Source of the DNA: Gemmatimonadota bacterium
GTDB taxonomy: Bacteria > Gemmatimonadota > Gemmatimonadetes > Gemmatimonadales > Gemmatimonadaceae
Reading direction: 5' to 3'
DNA: 13,308 nucleotides
Assembly: GCA_003142495.1 (NCBI GenBank)
Contig: PLMM01000270.1
Span: 1-13,308 of the forward strand
Below are positions 13,088 through 13,308 of the stretch, in pieces (the first letter of the stretch is position 1; the number at the start of each line of letters is the position of its first letter). Under the pieces are notes generated by a model. The model ran no database searches. It saw only the letters and a list, made by a program, of their open reading frames with translations, and was not told where the DNA came from. Made by a program: the position numbers and the translations under genes.

Positions 13088-13308
13088 CTAGTAGAGGGGA
13101 TCGGCATCCGGAATGAGATGCGTGATCTCGAGCGGCAACTGTGCATCCTCCGTTTTCATGTGCGCGAGGAAGATCCTGCGCATCTCGGCGTGCTTCCCCG
13201 CGCGCGCGGCTGCGCGGCCGTCGGCGGGGGTGCCGAGGGCGCGCAGATATGGAGGTAGTCGATTCCGGCTGCGGCGACTGATCGTGACGCGCGCGGCTAC
13301 GCTGCGGG
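13088..13308 (-). CDS. C-terminal end of an unidentified protein (partial at window edge)
   Basis: A minus-strand frame is open from the window edge to TAG at 13090-13088, about 72 codons. The last 52 codons have strongly G/C-biased third positions and read TPADGRAAARAGKHAEM, RRIFLAHM, then LPLEITHLIPDADPLY and stop. The TPAD...GKHAEM phrase is faintly like a final ankyrin repeat, but this is weak. The 20 codons nearest the edge are Arg-rich with poorer codon bias, so the gene might start inside the window or be frameshifted there; an internal ATG lies at 13183. It ends 40 bases before the acetyltransferase start on the same strand, so the two may be co-transcribed. Confidence 0.4.
   Translation of the reverse strand, partial: RSVAARVTISRRSRNRLPPYLRALGTPADGRAAARAGKHAEMRRIFLAHMKTEDAQLPLEITHLIPDADPLY

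Noticed and set aside
12574..13116. 180-residue plus-strand frame opposite the acetyltransferase
   Set aside because: The minus strand carries clear GNAT motifs and better codon bias throughout.
1..13308. CRISPR array, tRNA, rRNA, riboswitch, insertion sequence or phage attachment site
   Set aside because: No regularly spaced short repeats, cloverleaf or CCA-type ends, transposase or integrase frames, or terminal inverted repeats were seen on reading both strands.

Overview
The window is high-GC bacterial DNA with tightly packed genes. GC is very high at third codon positions, many starts are GTG, TTG or lack a clear Shine-Dalgarno, and there is a TonB receptor plus lipoproteins with a Big_1-type Ig domain. 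This points to a Gram-negative bacterium. The mix of small exported proteins and Ig-domain lipoproteins is reminiscent of Gemmatimonadota, but that placement is an inference from style and not from a marker gene. No rRNA, tRNA, CRISPR array, transposase, integrase or phage gene was seen, and no gene-free stretch exceeds about 120 bases.

Layout. Bases 1-1982 (+) hold the 3' part of a TonB-dependent outer-membrane receptor whose start lies outside the window. Bases 2085-2864 (+) hold a phenylalanine 4-hydroxylase. Bases 2874-4850 (-) carry four small genes: a four-helix membrane protein, an exported protein, a two-helix membrane protein with a soluble tail, and a 100-residue protein with a Cys/His cluster. 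Bases 4965-5330 (+) hold an alkyltransferase-like (ATL) DNA-lesion-binding protein. Bases 5337-9505 (-) form a run of six genes. In transcription order these are a 49-residue basic protein, a YdeI/OmpD-associated family protein, an unusual zinc-ribbon SDR protein, an isoprenylcysteine-methyltransferase-like membrane protein, a PH-domain-type membrane protein and a lipoprotein. Bases 9584-12492 (+) hold two tandem paralogous lipoproteins with an Ig-like domain followed by a beta-propeller of glycosidase/sialidase type. Bases 12496-13047 (-) hold a GNAT acetyltransferase, and the right edge holds the end of one unidentified minus-strand gene.

How the genes fit together. The window reads as ordinary chromosomal gene content and not as one dedicated system. 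Several products belong to the cell envelope: the receptor, three lipoproteins, one other exported protein and four membrane proteins. Others look like housekeeping or stress functions: phenylalanine catabolism, O6-alkylguanine recognition and an acetyltransferase. Translational coupling is visible at 9356 (TAGTG) and 5966-5969 (ATGA), and gaps are very short at 7062-7067 and 3701-3708.

The points most worth a second look are these: a GNAT gene that has no ATG, GTG, TTG or CTG for its conserved N-terminus but has a well-placed Shine-Dalgarno before an ATT; an SDR-like protein with a four-cysteine zinc ribbon and Thr in place of the catalytic Tyr; and the duplicated propeller lipoproteins, whose Trp repeats are spaced 56-57 residues apart.
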